Part shown: positions 45,521-57,809 of the stretch, one piece after another | How positions within the stretch are numbered: position 1 is the stretch's first letter | Layout: each line of letters opens with the position of its first letter | NCBI GenBank assembly: GCA_025618425.1 | Contig: CM046844.1 | Span: 11,210,058 to 11,274,057 of the forward strand | Length of the DNA: 64,000 bases | From: Heliocidaris tuberculata | Lineage: Eukaryota > Echinodermata > Echinoidea > Camarodonta > Echinometridae | Direction: 5' to 3' | Notes under the pieces: generated by a model | Databases searched by the model: none | The model's input: the letters and a program-made list of their open reading frames with translations, nothing else | Told to the model about the DNA's origin: nothing | Position numbers and translations under genes: made by a program

Positions 45521-46630
45521 TAGATACAGGTATTTCGTTTATACTCAATGAACAGATTTTTGTTTTGCTTTTATTGATGCTCTTCTTGCCAATATTTACA
45601 TTTTTTTTTTACTGATTATTGTAAGACCTTATTTTACATTTTTAAATTCCTTGTGAATATGTTTCATATATTGTTTCAGAAATGGTAATAAATTCATTCA
45701 TTCATATATGCATGCACAAGCGGCGCACAGATTTTCACGTGAATTGGAAACACCTTTATATGATGTCATTATAAACGCATTTACAATTGATTGTGCGTTA
45801 ATGCTTCCTCAGAAACTGTCCTTTTGGAGAAAAACACATTTTTTAAAAAGTTTACGATCGGTGTTTTAAATCAGCGATTATACGAAAATGGGTTAGGACG
45901 CAACTGTGTTTTGAACTAAACGCCTTTCATAACGCTCATTCTGGCCTGAAAATTTTGAGCATAAATGCACTCATAGTCTACAGCCCTTATCTGATACCCT
46001 GCATTAATTTAGATCACCGAGCAAATGGGGAAAAAAAGGAAAATTAAGAGTAATAAAGAGAGAAGGGGGGGGAGGCAAACAGAAACGGATGCAGTTCCTT
46101 CCATACCCTTCCCTTTACTTGTAGGTATGTTCTCATTTCATCCTTAATCAAACTATTGAGACACCCCCACCTTGATAACAGGGTCCCCCCCCCCCCCCCC
46201 CCCCATGGCTAGACACATACTACGCCACTGCTGACAAGAGCATGCGTACGCGTCTGGGAAATTTCATGGTGGTGCTACAGGCTAAGTAGTGCAGGGTGAG
46301 CATTATGAGGGCTTGGGGTAATTTCAAGTAGCTGACCGGCCACTGGAGACCCTGGTTAGAAACTGACCGTGATTCCCTCTCTCTCTCACCTGCCTGTAAG
46401 AGGAAGCACTGTAGAGATCACCAGAGGATTTAAGTCTAGCTGATTCATTTTGGATTATTCTAGATATTTGTTACAAAGATATGTAGGCCTACTTTTTAAA
46501 GCCAAGGTATTTAGTAGTTTGATGTCAAATACTTACATTGTCGAGTATAATAGTATGATGAACACAATGAATATGAAGTGTATTATTTTTCAAGTTATTA
46601 GGTCTGATCCTCACTCCAGTAGGGCTATAA
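45521..46630. other. Non-coding with one orphan hAT-like end
   Basis: A C17 tract at about 46186-46204 is followed by ACATACTACGCCACTG, the right end type of the 4530 element, without a matching left end. Otherwise AT-rich and without exons. Confidence 0.5.
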
Positions 46631-46632
46631 CG

Positions 46633-46723
46633 TAACCCATTCCCTATGTGAATCAGATGGCCCCTCACCGTCCCTGTAAAAGCCTACCAATGGGAATAAA
46701 AGAATTCAGTAGTGGTCATGTTA
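46633..46723. mobile_element. TAACCCATT element, copy 1
   Basis: TAACCCATTCCCTATGTG at the start, AAAAGAATTCAGTAGTGGTC near the end. Adjacent copy 2 has the same order of motifs. Similar elements are at 48056 and 50476. Confidence 0.6.
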
Positions 46724-46740
46724 GTAGTCATCATGTCATA

Positions 46741-46823
46741 TTAACCCATTGCCCACAGGAACTGGATCATCCCTGTTTAAAACTTATAATAGGGATTATA
46801 GAATTCAGTAGTCAACAGGTTAA
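46741..46823. mobile_element. TTAACCCATTGC element, copy 2
   Basis: Starts TTAACCCATTGCCCACAGGA and ends TTCAGTAGTCAACAGGTTAA, with TTAA at both ends. It is 83 bp with no frame. Confidence 0.75.
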
Positions 46824-47527
46824 AATCTTCAACATGGTTGGTAAACATGCAGGACAAAATACATGCATGTTGGGCTACTTATTAAGAATACACACTTCTA
46901 ATTGCTTAAAAGGTTTTCAGTTTCAGTTGACATGTTTTTTCTCATGATGCAAAGGTGTTTTGGTCTCTGATTAATTGCTTCATCTATACCATTCTTTCGA
47001 TGTTTTCAAAATTGGCTGACCTGGATCCATCTCTGGGATTTTCCTTCACTTTCTGTATTGAAAACATTTTCTAATATGTAATGTGTAAGAAGAGATACAT
47101 GTGTGATCTGTGAAAGCTCATAAAATGAAACATCTCGGAAACGTGTGCATTGTTTAGTCAATTCCTTAAGAGACTATTAACGATAATTAAAAGACATGCA
47201 TACTTTGACCAAATAGCTTCTTCCTAAACCATTTCACTATATAACATGGCTGTGAAGTGATTTTTTTTTTTGTAAATGGGGAGGGGGGAAATTGTGATGT
47301 TAAATTAGGGTTGGGAGCATCTCTTGCTTGAGTAGAGAAGCTACTAGAATTCTTGATTACTTACTAGAGCCCTTGTGGCATAATGACCTGACAAGTTCTC
47401 AATATCATCAGTAAACATAAGGCACCACAGGTTCCTTAGATGGAAATTACATATATGAACCTTATTGTTCACATGCATGTAACGTGATTGTGAATATTGA
47501 ATCAAATACCAATATTAATGAGTACAG
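46824..47527. other. AT-rich non-coding
   Basis: Contains a T11 run and GGGGAGGGGGG near 47260-47290. No exon is seen. Confidence 0.45.
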
Positions 47528-47671
47528 AGCCCCGTTTCATAAAACTTTTTATCGGTGACAAGTTTCACATTTTTATAATAGATTTGTTCCCAGCCAATCA
47601 AATGCAATGATTTCAGGAGCTTATAACAGTTATTGTACCTTAATTTTTATTGTTTTATGAAACGTGGCCCA
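47528..47671. mobile_element. GCCCCGTTTCATAAAA palindromic MITE, copy B
   Basis: GCCCCGTTTCATAAAACTT pairs with TTTTATGAAACGTGGCCC. The core has CCCAGCCAATCAAATG and CTTATAACAGTTATTG. Same family as 3549 and 61515. Confidence 0.8.
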
Positions 47672-48055
47672 GGAGGGGTAAAGTGTAAGAAGGCTATGTA
47701 GGTGTGTCACATCTAATTTAGGGGTGTAATGTAAGAGCACTTTTAGATGCAGATGTGGTAGTTAGTCGGGTTGTAGTGTAAGGGAGTCTTAATTCTATGA
47801 TGTTATCCTTGCATTTGCAGACTGAATAATCATTCAGCTCACATTTGATCATAATTTCATTTCTTGATGAATTACTTTTCCCTATATTCTGTTTCTTCTA
47901 ATTTTCAAATTTATCGAAATTTTTCTTTACTGTTGTTTTTTTCTTCTTACACATAAAGTTATCGAACTTGTAATGCATTGTATGTGTTATACCTCATCTT
48001 AGATTAACAGTTTTAACACCCATAATTACTTATTGTTGCTTATTATTACAAAAGT

Positions 48056-48135
48056 TTAACCCATTGCGTACGGGAGCCGGAAGGTGCCTGTATTAAGCCT
48101 ATGGTAATAAGAGAATTCATTAGTCAACAGGTTAA
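48056..48135. mobile_element. TTAACCCATTGC element, copy 3
   Basis: TTAACCCATTGCGTACGGG at one end and GTCAACAGGTTAA at the other, with TATTAAGCCTATGGTAATAA between. It is 80 bp, bounded by TTAA. Confidence 0.8.
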
Positions 48136-48530
48136 CTAGCGATATCCTTTACTACTATATTGATACAAAGCTATGTTGATTATCTCTCATTATTATTGTA
48201 CATTTACATTTGTCATGTATATATTTTTTTATCTTCAAAATTTGTAAAAGAATCCTAATTCAGCTTTTAATTAGCTGCGGTGATTTCTATCTTCAAAACC
48301 ATGTCAAATCAAATCAAATTGAAACATCTACAGGTAAGAGTATGGGTTTATGTGGTTTGGTTATAGACATGGTGTAGTGTAAGGAGTTTGAGATCATCTC
48401 TGAGGTCTTCCATCGAATGATTTCCTTTGTGAGGTTTCAGAGGAAGTGGATGACACAGATCAATTTGGTAGGCATGCGGTTTCCTCCCTCGTTCATATCC
48501 AGCTCTCAGAGGGAACACTTTTAACCCTTC

Positions 48531-48580
48531 CAGTACTGCAGGCAGAGAAAATGAATAAAACCATGTATATTGAGGGTTAA
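48531..48580. mobile_element. Short TTAACCCTTCC...GAGGGTTAA element
   Basis: Fifty bases bounded by TTAACCCTTCCAG and TGAGGGTTAA. A single similar end (TTAACCCTCTCAATACT) occurs at 11146. Likely a deleted member of the TTAACCCTTTC group at 45105. Confidence 0.5.
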
Positions 48581-48959
48581 TTCATTTCCATCTACATGTG
48601 TACATGTACATGTATGTAGGGAGGTATACGTACATGTAACAGATTTAAAGTCGGTGAAATTTTTATTGCCATCTTAGAAAGTTAAAACTTTTGTCAGATT
48701 AAGGGCTGTGCTTATAGCATGTACCTTATATGTGCCACAAAGTTTAAGCAATGTATCACATCTTAGATTTCATGAGTTAGGTTTTATTTAATTGTTCTCT
48801 TTTTCATTGTTCATATTTGCTTTTCTTCATCAAAAGATATTCATTAAGATATTTGAACTTGAGTGGATACAAAAAAAAAATATTGTGGTTTGCAAATGGC
48901 TGTACAGTTCCAATAATAATATGCTTGAGAGAAGACATTCTTCCTCTGAATGTACCAGG

Positions 48960-50040
48960 CATGTGAAATTTCCGCGTTTACGCGAATTTCCGCTTTTTTA
49001 AAATCATTTTCTCACGTTTTTTTTTCACTTTCCGCGTTTTTTACTCTCTGGGTAATGAAAAACACAGTCTAGTCTCGTACCATGCTTTTTGTCAAAATAT
49101 AAACGTATTTGGAGCTGCTCATTACGCGAGCAATTATTATTCATGTCTAAAAACGCCTGGTAATAGAGACTATCCAATCCGGTATTCAGGTTTCACGCTG
49201 CAGTGCGTGGCGGCCTAGCAGTGCACTGCACTGCTAAGCAGCCGCGCCGGGCTAGCAATCGAGTGGCACGGGGAAGCTCTGGGGGCGATAGCCGGTCTCG
49301 CATGTATCGCGCGGTGTTGGTCAAGTTGCTTCAGCTGGTAGCTGTGTCTTCGAGTGGTACTTCGAGCGGGACTTCGAGTTCGTTTGGATAAATTTCTTCC
49401 GCGTTTCCAACACAGTTATGCACCATCTTGGTACTTGTTTTGATTTTTTTATTTACTGATGTGAACTTCACAAGAGGAAATTAAATCATGGCTTCTACTT
49501 CCAAGGATCAAAATTATGTGGAGCGGGGCTCGCGTGATGATAAGGCATCAATTGACAAGAAAGACCCTCTCGTTAAAGGGATTAGTATTAGTAAACAAGA
49601 AAAGTAGGAAAAGCATATAGTCTGTGAGTACCATATTAAAAACTGAAGTAATTTTGAACTGTGAGTGTGAATGTTTGATACTTATACAATAATATGTGTG
49701 TGTATTTGTGTTAGCGTGCAAATTTATTAGTGTGTCAATTATTCGTGTTTTTCAAGAAAAATAAAATTATTATAATTAATTATCTATCAAATCATAACAC
49801 ACCTACCCAGATACAGTTAATCCTAAGCCTGAATTTCCTCTCTTGGTATGCACCAGATTGCACAATTTCAAGTTCAAAAACTGCAAAGCTCCCTACCGTG
49901 GGAGGGGGGTGACCCCCCTCCCACACCCTCCCCCCGCTCAGTCGCTCCGCTCCCTCGCAATGTCACTAATTTATTTTCCTCTTTTTTTTTCTTACCTCAC
50001 TCACATGCCTGATGTACATCTGTGAAGATAGATAGATACA
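48960..50040. other. GC-rich patch, 39-codon frame and a 27-bp perfect palindrome
   Basis: Begins with TTTCCGCGTTTACGCG, passes through a GC-rich stretch (49195-49400) and then a small frame at 49488-49607 (MASTSKDQNYVERGSRDDK) with no similarity I recognise. At 49898-49924 GTGGGAGGGGGGT is mirrored around one G, followed by CGCTCAGTCGCTCCGCTCC. The mix suggests a non-autonomous transposon or first exon; neither is proven. Confidence 0.25.
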
Positions 50041-50082
50041 TCCAAAGTATGTGACCTTTGTTGATTTCCTACATGAATTACA

Positions 50083-50306
50083 CTGGAAGTGATCACTTGG
50101 ATCTGATTCATGATAACTCCCAGAGCATGTTGCCTGTTGAGAGGCAGAAGGGCATTAAATTTACACAAAATGATATGAGTTACCGCCCTTCTGGAAGTGA
50201 TCACTTGGATCTGATTCATGATAACTCCCAGAGCATGTTGCCTGTTGAGAGTGAGAAGGGCATTAACTATACACAAAATGATATGAGTTACCACCCTTCT
50301 GGCTCT
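50083..50306. repeat. 108-bp tandem duplication carrying hairpins
   Basis: Units start at 50083 and 50191 (CTGGAAGTGATCACTTGG), exactly 108 bp apart with about five differences. Each unit contains an AGAAGGGCATTAA / CCCTTCTGG hairpin (50141-50194 and 50248-50306). Because 108 is divisible by three, an 89-codon frame shows a 36-residue repeat, but every difference changes an amino acid, which does not support coding. Confidence 0.85.
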
Positions 50307-50475
50307 GAGGGGATGATTGCAGATTGAAATATCAATGAGGAATCCGGGATAGGAAGTGATTTATCATCCTCTTACTCCCCCCCAAAATGAAATTAATTAT
50401 GAGGAATTCCAAATATTCCTCCCCAGTTTGTTCATGTTTCCCATGCTCTACATTGTGAAAGGGATTAATCACTAC

Positions 50476-50556
50476 TTAAACTCATTGCCTACTAAATTCT
50501 CTTATACCCATAGGCTTAATACAGGAACAACTTGGTTCCCATAGGCAATGAGTTAA
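50476..50556 (-). mobile_element. TTAA/CTCATTGCC element, copy 4 (inverted)
   Basis: CTCATTGCCTA and TAGGCAATGAG form terminal inverted repeats next to TTAA at both ends. The interior CCCATAGGCTTAATACAGG is the reverse complement of copy 3 at 48056. Confidence 0.8.
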
Positions 50557-53500
50557 GGTAGTTTGTACATCGTATGAAGACAGAATATCCTTAAAAAGTT
50601 GTTAGACATTTAGATATTTATATAATATTGAATGGCCTTGAGTGGGATACAAGGATATATCGCACGAGCTATGAGCATCCTTGTGTCCCACGAAAGAAAA
50701 GCCATTCAATATTATTATTATTAATTGTATGATACCTAGTTCATCAATTTTCACCATTACATGTCCTTATGTTTTTGTATTGACTTCGACACAAAACACA
50801 AGTAGAAAAACATTTTTGTCCTTACCCAAGCATCTTGCAAGAGCTGCGCGCATACATCCATTGTCTTAACCTTTGCGTATTTAAGCGCGTATTCACTTTT
50901 TTACGCGTCACTCGCACCCCAAACCATGAGATATGGAGATATATTGCACGGTCATCCGGGTACTTTTACACAAACCATGAGATATTGTTTTAAAATTGCA
51001 CGGTCACCCGGGAACTTTCGCGCAAACCATGAGATACGCCAATTTTTCTGGTCGCCTGAAAACCCTCCATACAAATAATAATTAGCAATATCCGAGCATA
51101 GAAAAAAAAAAAACTGATTACAGGTGTTTGTGTTTTGTTTCAAATGAGATTAGTACAGAAATATTTTGAATCAGTGATTTACATGTATCTGTATGCAGAT
51201 TGCAGTTTCAGTATTTAAACTTGTGATATAATTATATGTTTACATAAATGATATTTAAAGCTGATTAATGGAAATTTGCATTGGCTAGGCAAACTCTTAA
51301 TCTGGATTCAGACATTAGTTTCAGTATTTAAACTTGAAACTTGAAATATCTGTTTTCAGAAATGATATTTAAAGATGATTAATGGAAGTTTGCATTTTCT
51401 GGGCCAAGTTGAGAAACCTGAGGAGTTATTGGCTTGAGCCTGAGGGGGCTTGAAACTTTCCATGCCTTGGGTAAATCCAGCAAGAATTTAAGGGGATGTA
51501 TTTCAGTCGGGCTGTGAGCTAGGCAGTACATTTACACTCCAGAATGAAGTTTGTTCAAATGGAACAAATTTTAGGCTCAATATAACATTTAAAAACAACA
51601 ACAACTGAATATAACATTTCAACTCTTGGAAGTTCATATATGGAAGAGATTAAAATGCCATATATTTCAAAGTATAAACTGGTTTAATTAGTATGTTGAT
51701 GATGTGTTAATCCAGATTTGGCATTTACAAATGGGTTTTAACCTTCTCCACCAATCCTGCACAGAGCAATACTATTTAAATAGGAGGTGCTAATGGGTAC
51801 TTAACAGGCACTTAAGAGCTGCTTAGTCAAGGTAGTTTAATCCTCTTAACAGCTTCTCAACTGGTCTTAAACCCCCAGGTTTGTAAAGTCAGGTCAATTG
51901 TCCACTCCTTTCAGCCCCCTGTGTTGTATGGCTTCAGGCTAGAGTCAAGTGGAAGATTTGAGATCTTGGATGCACATATTGTTGAAAGTTGGTGTCTTGG
52001 TGATATTAGAGAGCTAAAGAATTGGGTAATTATAAAATGGGAGTGTCATCCACCCATTCAGAGTTTGAAATTGTTACTAGTAAATTCATTTTCAACTAGT
52101 GTGGCAAAAAATAAGGACACTTTGGGGCGGGGGAGGGGGGAGTTCTTTGTCTATCACCTCTCCTTTTTTTAATCTATTTTATTTTTACTCTATGCTTTTC
52201 TGTTTTTGAGCTTGCAAAATTGAAAGTATAAGTGAAAGAGCAGGTTCAAACAAGCTATTAAAACTGGTTGTTTCACTACATTTACAAAAAATGTGCGTGT
52301 TGAACAAGATAACATCACAATATTGCCAATTTGATGGCATTATGTAGACTAATCTTATAATAGAGATTGCTATTTTCTCAGTGTGAACACTACTAATGCC
52401 TGCATCTCGTCAACAGGACAAAGGACATCGGACTGTAGCAGTAAACGCTTGTCTTACGAAACGTGATACATTCATTTTGAAAGTGGCAAACCTCTAAATG
52501 CAGGCTTCAACAAAAATCCACACGCTCCTGGAAGTAGGTTTTGGGGTCTGCAATCCAATGGCTTACTGAGGGGTATTCATTAAGGATGAATGCTTAGAGT
52601 TGCTGCATGATTATTCAGGGAGGTTTTGACGGATTAAAAGGAAACGGTAGAAAACTGCTGTTAGGCAAGTCAATTTCAGGATTGGAGTGAAAATGTGCAA
52701 TCTCCATGGCAACGTACAGTGCTGTGGGAGATTGGAAAGGCAGGGAGGAGGAAATTGAGAGGAGGGAACTGTGAAGTATGAGAGCCTTGGAGAGTTTAAT
52801 AAAGATGGTGGACAAGGATTTGGGTAAAAGATGAAATTGAAGTACTTCAGTTTGGATGAAAGTGTGAGGAGAGAGAAGAGACAGGAGATGTTGGTGACAT
52901 AGGGGGAAAATATCTCATCGGAATGGTGTTTTTATTAGCGTCATCATGGAAACTCAGTAAAATTTTCAGCTTTTACATTTAACAGAGCAATCTGGGCACC
53001 TAGATGGGCTTTGGGCTATGGCTTCAAAGCATGCAAAGTTTGGACATGTGCATGGCTCTGATCATGGGAACACTTGGTGCTCTGTAACTTCATCCTATGA
53101 TTATCTACATGTAATTTTCGTTTATTTACAGGATTAGGCAATTGTATTTTGGGTGTGTGAATAGTATGAGGAAGCTTACCAAACCATAACTGTTTTAATA
53201 AATAAGTTTATTTTTTCTTGGTACACTACAAATCATGAGAAATCACCCGTATTTGTACAATAAAATGTTACATAGGAAACACTTATTTTTGTTGTCACAC
53301 CATCAGTAACTTTTAATTTAAAAAAATGTTTTGTAAATAAGATTGAAGAAAAAAGTTGTGTGAATGTGTCCAATGTATTTGTTTTGAAGAACCTGATTTA
53401 ATTCTTTTAATAAAGAAAAGTTAACAAAACCATACTAGATTTGTTAAATCTGCATGAAAAAAGTAGACAAGCTAAGATATATTTCTGTGACTTAACAATT

Positions 53501-53800
53501 TATTTTGTTTTGCACAAGTGAGATTAACTAAGTGATACATGTATAAATTGCATACGCCTGACACCGAGTCATGAACGTAAGATTTTTTGAATGGTGAACT
53601 TTGGTGACTTGTTGCCGATTGTTGATGAAGTCTGGAGGTCCAGCACTTCACGTGTCTGTGCTGCAATGTTTGAACGTCAACTTCATAACACTTTCCCCGT
53701 CTCTCAGCAAGTTTGAAATATTACCTCATATGTAACACTAGTGTACCCTAGATAAGATGTCCATGTACATGTAGAAATGTAGAGATACGAAGTGTAGAAA
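50557..53800. other. AT-rich non-coding
   Basis: Contains a three-times repeated phrase CAAACCATGAGATAT near 50921-51037 and a duplicated phrase CAGTATTTAAACTTGAAAC-like near 51208 and 51323. No exon is supported. Confidence 0.45.
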
Positions 53801-53865
53801 AGATGTATTGAGATTAAAGACAGATGTTAAAAATAAGAATGAGAGAAAAAGAAAGTGTGAAAGTG

Positions 53866-53867
53866 TT

Positions 53868-53916
<49 letters not shown>

Positions 53917-54120
53917 AATAAAGACAGCCAGAGAGTTGAAGGACTCAGAGAGGAGGAGGAGGAGGAGGAGGAGGAGGAGGAGGAGGAGGAGGAGGAGGAG
54001 GAGGAGGAGGAGGAGGAGGAGGAGGAGGAGGAGGAGGAGGAGGAGGAGGAGGAGGAGGAGGAGGAGGAGGAGGAGGAGGAGGAGGAGGAGGAGGAGGAGG
54101 AGAAGAAGAAGAAGAAGAAA
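53866..54120. repeat. (GT)n-(GA)n-(GGA)n-(GAA)n compound microsatellite
   Basis: About 150 bases of near-perfect GGA (53951-54101) are flanked by GA and GAA tracts. The frames of up to 192 codons (poly-Glu, poly-Arg, and poly-Ser or poly-Pro on the other strand) are translations of this repeat. Confidence 0.97.
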
Positions 54121-54613
54121 GAGAGAAAGAGAGAAAGAGAAGGAGAGACAGACAAACAGACAAACAGTGTACCTGCTGCTCTGTGAACCCTTGATTATAA
54201 GTACTTTGTTCAGAGCGTATCAATTGCAAAAGTACAATACATGTAACTGGTATAAAACCCTGTGCTCCATCAAACAAAGACTTTCACCCCTATTCATTGC
54301 AATTTACAGCTTTCTCTGCACATCACTCACACAGAATCACTCGTTATCATCTGGCCTGATCACTCTGTTAATTAATTGGAAATCAAGGGTAGTCACTCCA
54401 ACCACTAGCCATTGCCACGGTTACCATATATCTATTCATCAGTAAGGATAGGAAGCTTGCCATTATAGTTACGTCTAGATCAATTTGCCGTTTGGGAGAT
54501 AGGCCTCTTAATTGAGATTAATCCTGTCGTGGCTGTATACATCAGTTAAACTTAAAGGATGACTGCGCTGATAGAATCTTATGAACCCTGAATGCTGCCA
54601 TTATCTTTTGACC

Positions 54614-55142
54614 CTTGAAGGGATAGTCCACCGTGATATTAAGTTGGTTTTAAACGAAGTAGAAAATTTAAAGAAACAGATCAATGAAAGTTTGAGCAGA
54701 ATCCGATAAGAAATAAAGTTGTGAATTTTTAAAGTTGTAAGCGATCAAACACAAATTGGCAACTCCGTGACATATCTTGCGAACTCCTCTCCCATTTGCT
54801 CCGTACACAAAAAAAAATCATAAATTTCTATTTTCTTTGTTTTTGATGAGGGATCAGATTTTAATCATGCAGGTTTTGTGTAAAAGCATGAGTGCAATGA
54901 TTATATCTAAGGTGCATGTATGTTAAAATATTTTTTAGAAAGAAAATGGAAATTTATGATTTTTTTTTCAGTACACGGCAAATGGGAGATGAGCTTGCAA
55001 GATACATCTTAGAGTTGCCAATTTGTGTTTGATTGATTATAACTTCAAAAAGTCATAATTTTCTTATTTCTTATCAGATTTTGCATAAAATTTCACTGAC
55101 CTATGTCTTCTTTTAAAATTAGCAGGGTGGACTTTCCCTTTA
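54614..55142. mobile_element. 530-bp fold-back element
   Basis: GAAGGGATAGTCCACCGTG at the left pairs with AGGGTGGACTTTCCCTT at the right. Both arms carry CACAAATTGGCAACTC, CATTTGC(T/C)CCGTACAC-like text and ATAAATTTC. Loop region about 54840-54950. A partial relative occurs at about 60208-60425. Confidence 0.85.
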
Positions 55143-55675
55143 ATGCTGCCACCATGTTTACAAACATGTTTACAAAATTCCATTTCATTAGACAAGTTTT
55201 TAATCTTAGTATCCGTTTTCATTGTTTGTCTTCTTACAAAAGTGATTTGGTGATATCTACCTTCGTGATCCTTGAACCCACATTTAATATCCCTAGCTTT
55301 TCTTTGTCCAAATAATATCCCTCAACATCAAAGTTTGGCAGTTCACCCTGCTCAGACTGTTCAAAATAATGCATGGTTCTGGAATTTCTGCGTATATGTG
55401 TTTGAGAAACGATGATAATATGCTTACATAGGACAAATTAGAAATAGCAAATATGCAAATTGCAAAATTTGTAAAAGATTGATTTCTCCTGTTTCACCCC
55501 CAAAATGAGCCTTACAAATCTGTTTCAGATGGTCGAGACAAGCTGAAATGTGACAACATTGGTCACCTCCCGACTGCAAAATGTGAATTGGATTTTGTAA
55601 GAATCTAGTATGGAATCACCCTTCTGTTTAACTGTCAGAGCATCTCTCCTCCATCTCTTTTGTGTTAATTCATAG

Positions 55676-56301
55676 CCTGTTCGGACTACAGGAAAGTTAT
55701 ACGAGTGTCGTATAAAGAAACGTCAAATGAAGAATCATGATTCGCGAAAGAAGTATATCGTATAAAAAAAGGGGCTTTGGTGAAGTCAGCTGACACCATG
55801 GCCCGAATTCACAAAGGAGATTTAAACCATGGGTTAGGTTTAAACCTCCATATTAAAGCATACTATAATAAGTGTAAATAAGTGAACTTTGCCCATGCGC
55901 ACGCTCAAAGAAAATGTATGATTGGATCAGATTCCGTGCGCACATACACTTAAAAAACCCATGAGGGGGTTTAAACCATGGTTTCACAAACCTCCTTTGT
56001 GAATTCGGGCCCATATGTTTTGCATCAGGTTCTGACAAGGACAGCGATGGAGTATATGATATTACAGCTTATTGGTCACATCACATCACGATAAGCCCCG
56101 CCCACTTATATGATTCTTGTGCGATACGATGTTCAGACTGCAAGGGGAAGCTGATTCTTTATTGAGTTTTTCGTTCGAAACCCGAGTTTCGCTGTGCGAC
56201 TTTTTCCTGATACGATGTTCAGACTGAAAATTTTATTACTTGTCGTAAAGCTATACGATTCTTGTATAGCCATACAATGAATTTAGGTAGTCTGAACAGG
56301 G
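55676..56301. mobile_element. CCTGTTCGGACTAC element (outer), interrupted
   Basis: CCTGTTCGGACTAC at the left and GTAGTCTGAACAGGG at the right are complementary; the arms share TATACGA and CGATGTTCAGACTG-type motifs. A second palindrome (55800-56011) sits inside. Confidence 0.65.
55800..56011. mobile_element. GGCCCGAATTC palindrome (nested)
   Basis: GGCCCGAATTCACAAAGGAG and CTCCTTTGTGAATTCGGGCC are perfect 20-bp complements. TTTAAACCATGG is mirrored inside. The core contains GATTGGATCAGATTCC. Inserted within the 55676 element. Confidence 0.85.
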
Positions 56302-57767
56302 GGTTAGTAATTGTTAACAATCCTGATTCATTCCTGTGAAATGTGAACACACAAAAAATGAATCATGCCAGGGACTTACAAAAGAGGTCGCGTGGCAGCG
56401 AACAATAACAAGCCTAAGGCACCGCCACTGTGCAATTGACCTTGTCAGTGAGAATGGGGGATGGTAAAAGGGGGAAATATGAAATTGGCTTTGTGAATTG
56501 ACGTTTATACTGTAAGCTGTGCATTCATAGTATGTCTTCTCTTCATTCATTGCATGCAGGATCACCATTCCTATCATACGAGATCACAGGCCATGGCAAA
56601 CTCTGAAGACTAAGATTTATGTGGTCCAATATGCCTTCTCTGGCTTTAAATAGATTCATATATGGAGGTATGTACAATAGCTGTTATATAATTCTGGTAT
56701 TTGAATCCTGTTATTAATTTATATGTATGCTATCTAGACAACTTTATTGGCTCGCCCCTTTTGGGATATTGCACAAATCTGATGCATCACTCTCTTTGCA
56801 GAAATGTGCGTGAGTGAATATACCAATTTTGCATTTTAATGATTAACTTTTGCGACATATATTGACACAAAAGCCATTGGAGGCATTTGTATTCAGAATG
56901 AAGTTGTGTGGAGAAATTTAATGTTCAAGTGATACATATTTCCATGTAGATTTATCCAGAATTATCTTGGGCTGTGTTTTCAATGGTGAAACCTTTAACT
57001 TGACTGTGAATGGTATATTTTTCATGATTCACCTATGAATGTGAAGAATGTTATTTTCAAAATTCAATTTAGACATAAATTTGAGCCATTGCCAGATTTC
57101 TGACTTCCAAGGCCATCTTTTCATCCACTCGTAATACTTTCTTTTATGCCTGCTCTATATCCGTGGGAACCTCAAATATTGTGGTTTTTTTTTTTTCATT
57201 ACAACTTAAGAGTGCAAGCTGGGCATCTTTTCCTGCATTATAGCTTTATGAGATATCAGATGTGTTAAGTAGGCCGACCACAAGAAGTTGTAAATGTACT
57301 TCACTTCTGATGCTTCTCCTCTTGTAATTATACAGTATCCTGTTATCCCAAGGAGTTAGCTCTGTGATAACCTTGGCAGTGGTATACTAGTGAAGATTGC
57401 TGGTATGCAGAATTAAAGTCAGTCATTCACAGTAGCTCTTTTAATTAGGATTGAATTTCCAGAGATAATTTTTGGATCATTTCCAAAGGGATAATTCTGG
57501 TCTTTGTCTCCATTTTCCCCAGCTCCTACAGAGCCTTTTAGAGCTACATCTCTCTCTCGCCTTTAATATCGTTGGGAAGAACTGAGATATTTAAAAAAGA
57601 AAGAAAAAAAAAATAGTTAGGCTCATTTTCTGCTTATGTGTGCTTTGATAATCAATTCTTTTATAGTTGACGGAAATCGCTAGTTTGTAGATATATCTAG
57701 TCTGAAATTGATTACTTTGTTTGTTCAAATAAATAAATGGCACATTTTTTTTCAGTAGTTTCACATT

Positions 57768-57768
<1 letters not shown>

Positions 57769-57800
<32 letters not shown>

Positions 57801-57809
57801 GGGGGGGGG
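57769..57809. repeat. Poly-T/poly-G junction
   Basis: About 31 T followed at once by about 10 G. It is the longest example of this arrangement in the window. Confidence 0.9.

Noticed and set aside
48440..48467. 27-bp micro-exon between TTTCAG and GTAGGC
   Set aside because: Splice-like sites this close are expected by chance in a 64-kb window, and no flanking exons exist.
53814..54445. Frames with poly-Glu, poly-Arg, poly-Ser or poly-Pro
   Set aside because: Translations of a GGA/GA microsatellite; no homology outside the repeat.
56560..56667. 108-bp exon bounded by GCATGCAG and GAG|GTATGT
   Set aside because: All three frames contain a stop and no neighbour exon joins it; at best a non-coding or terminal exon, not supportable.
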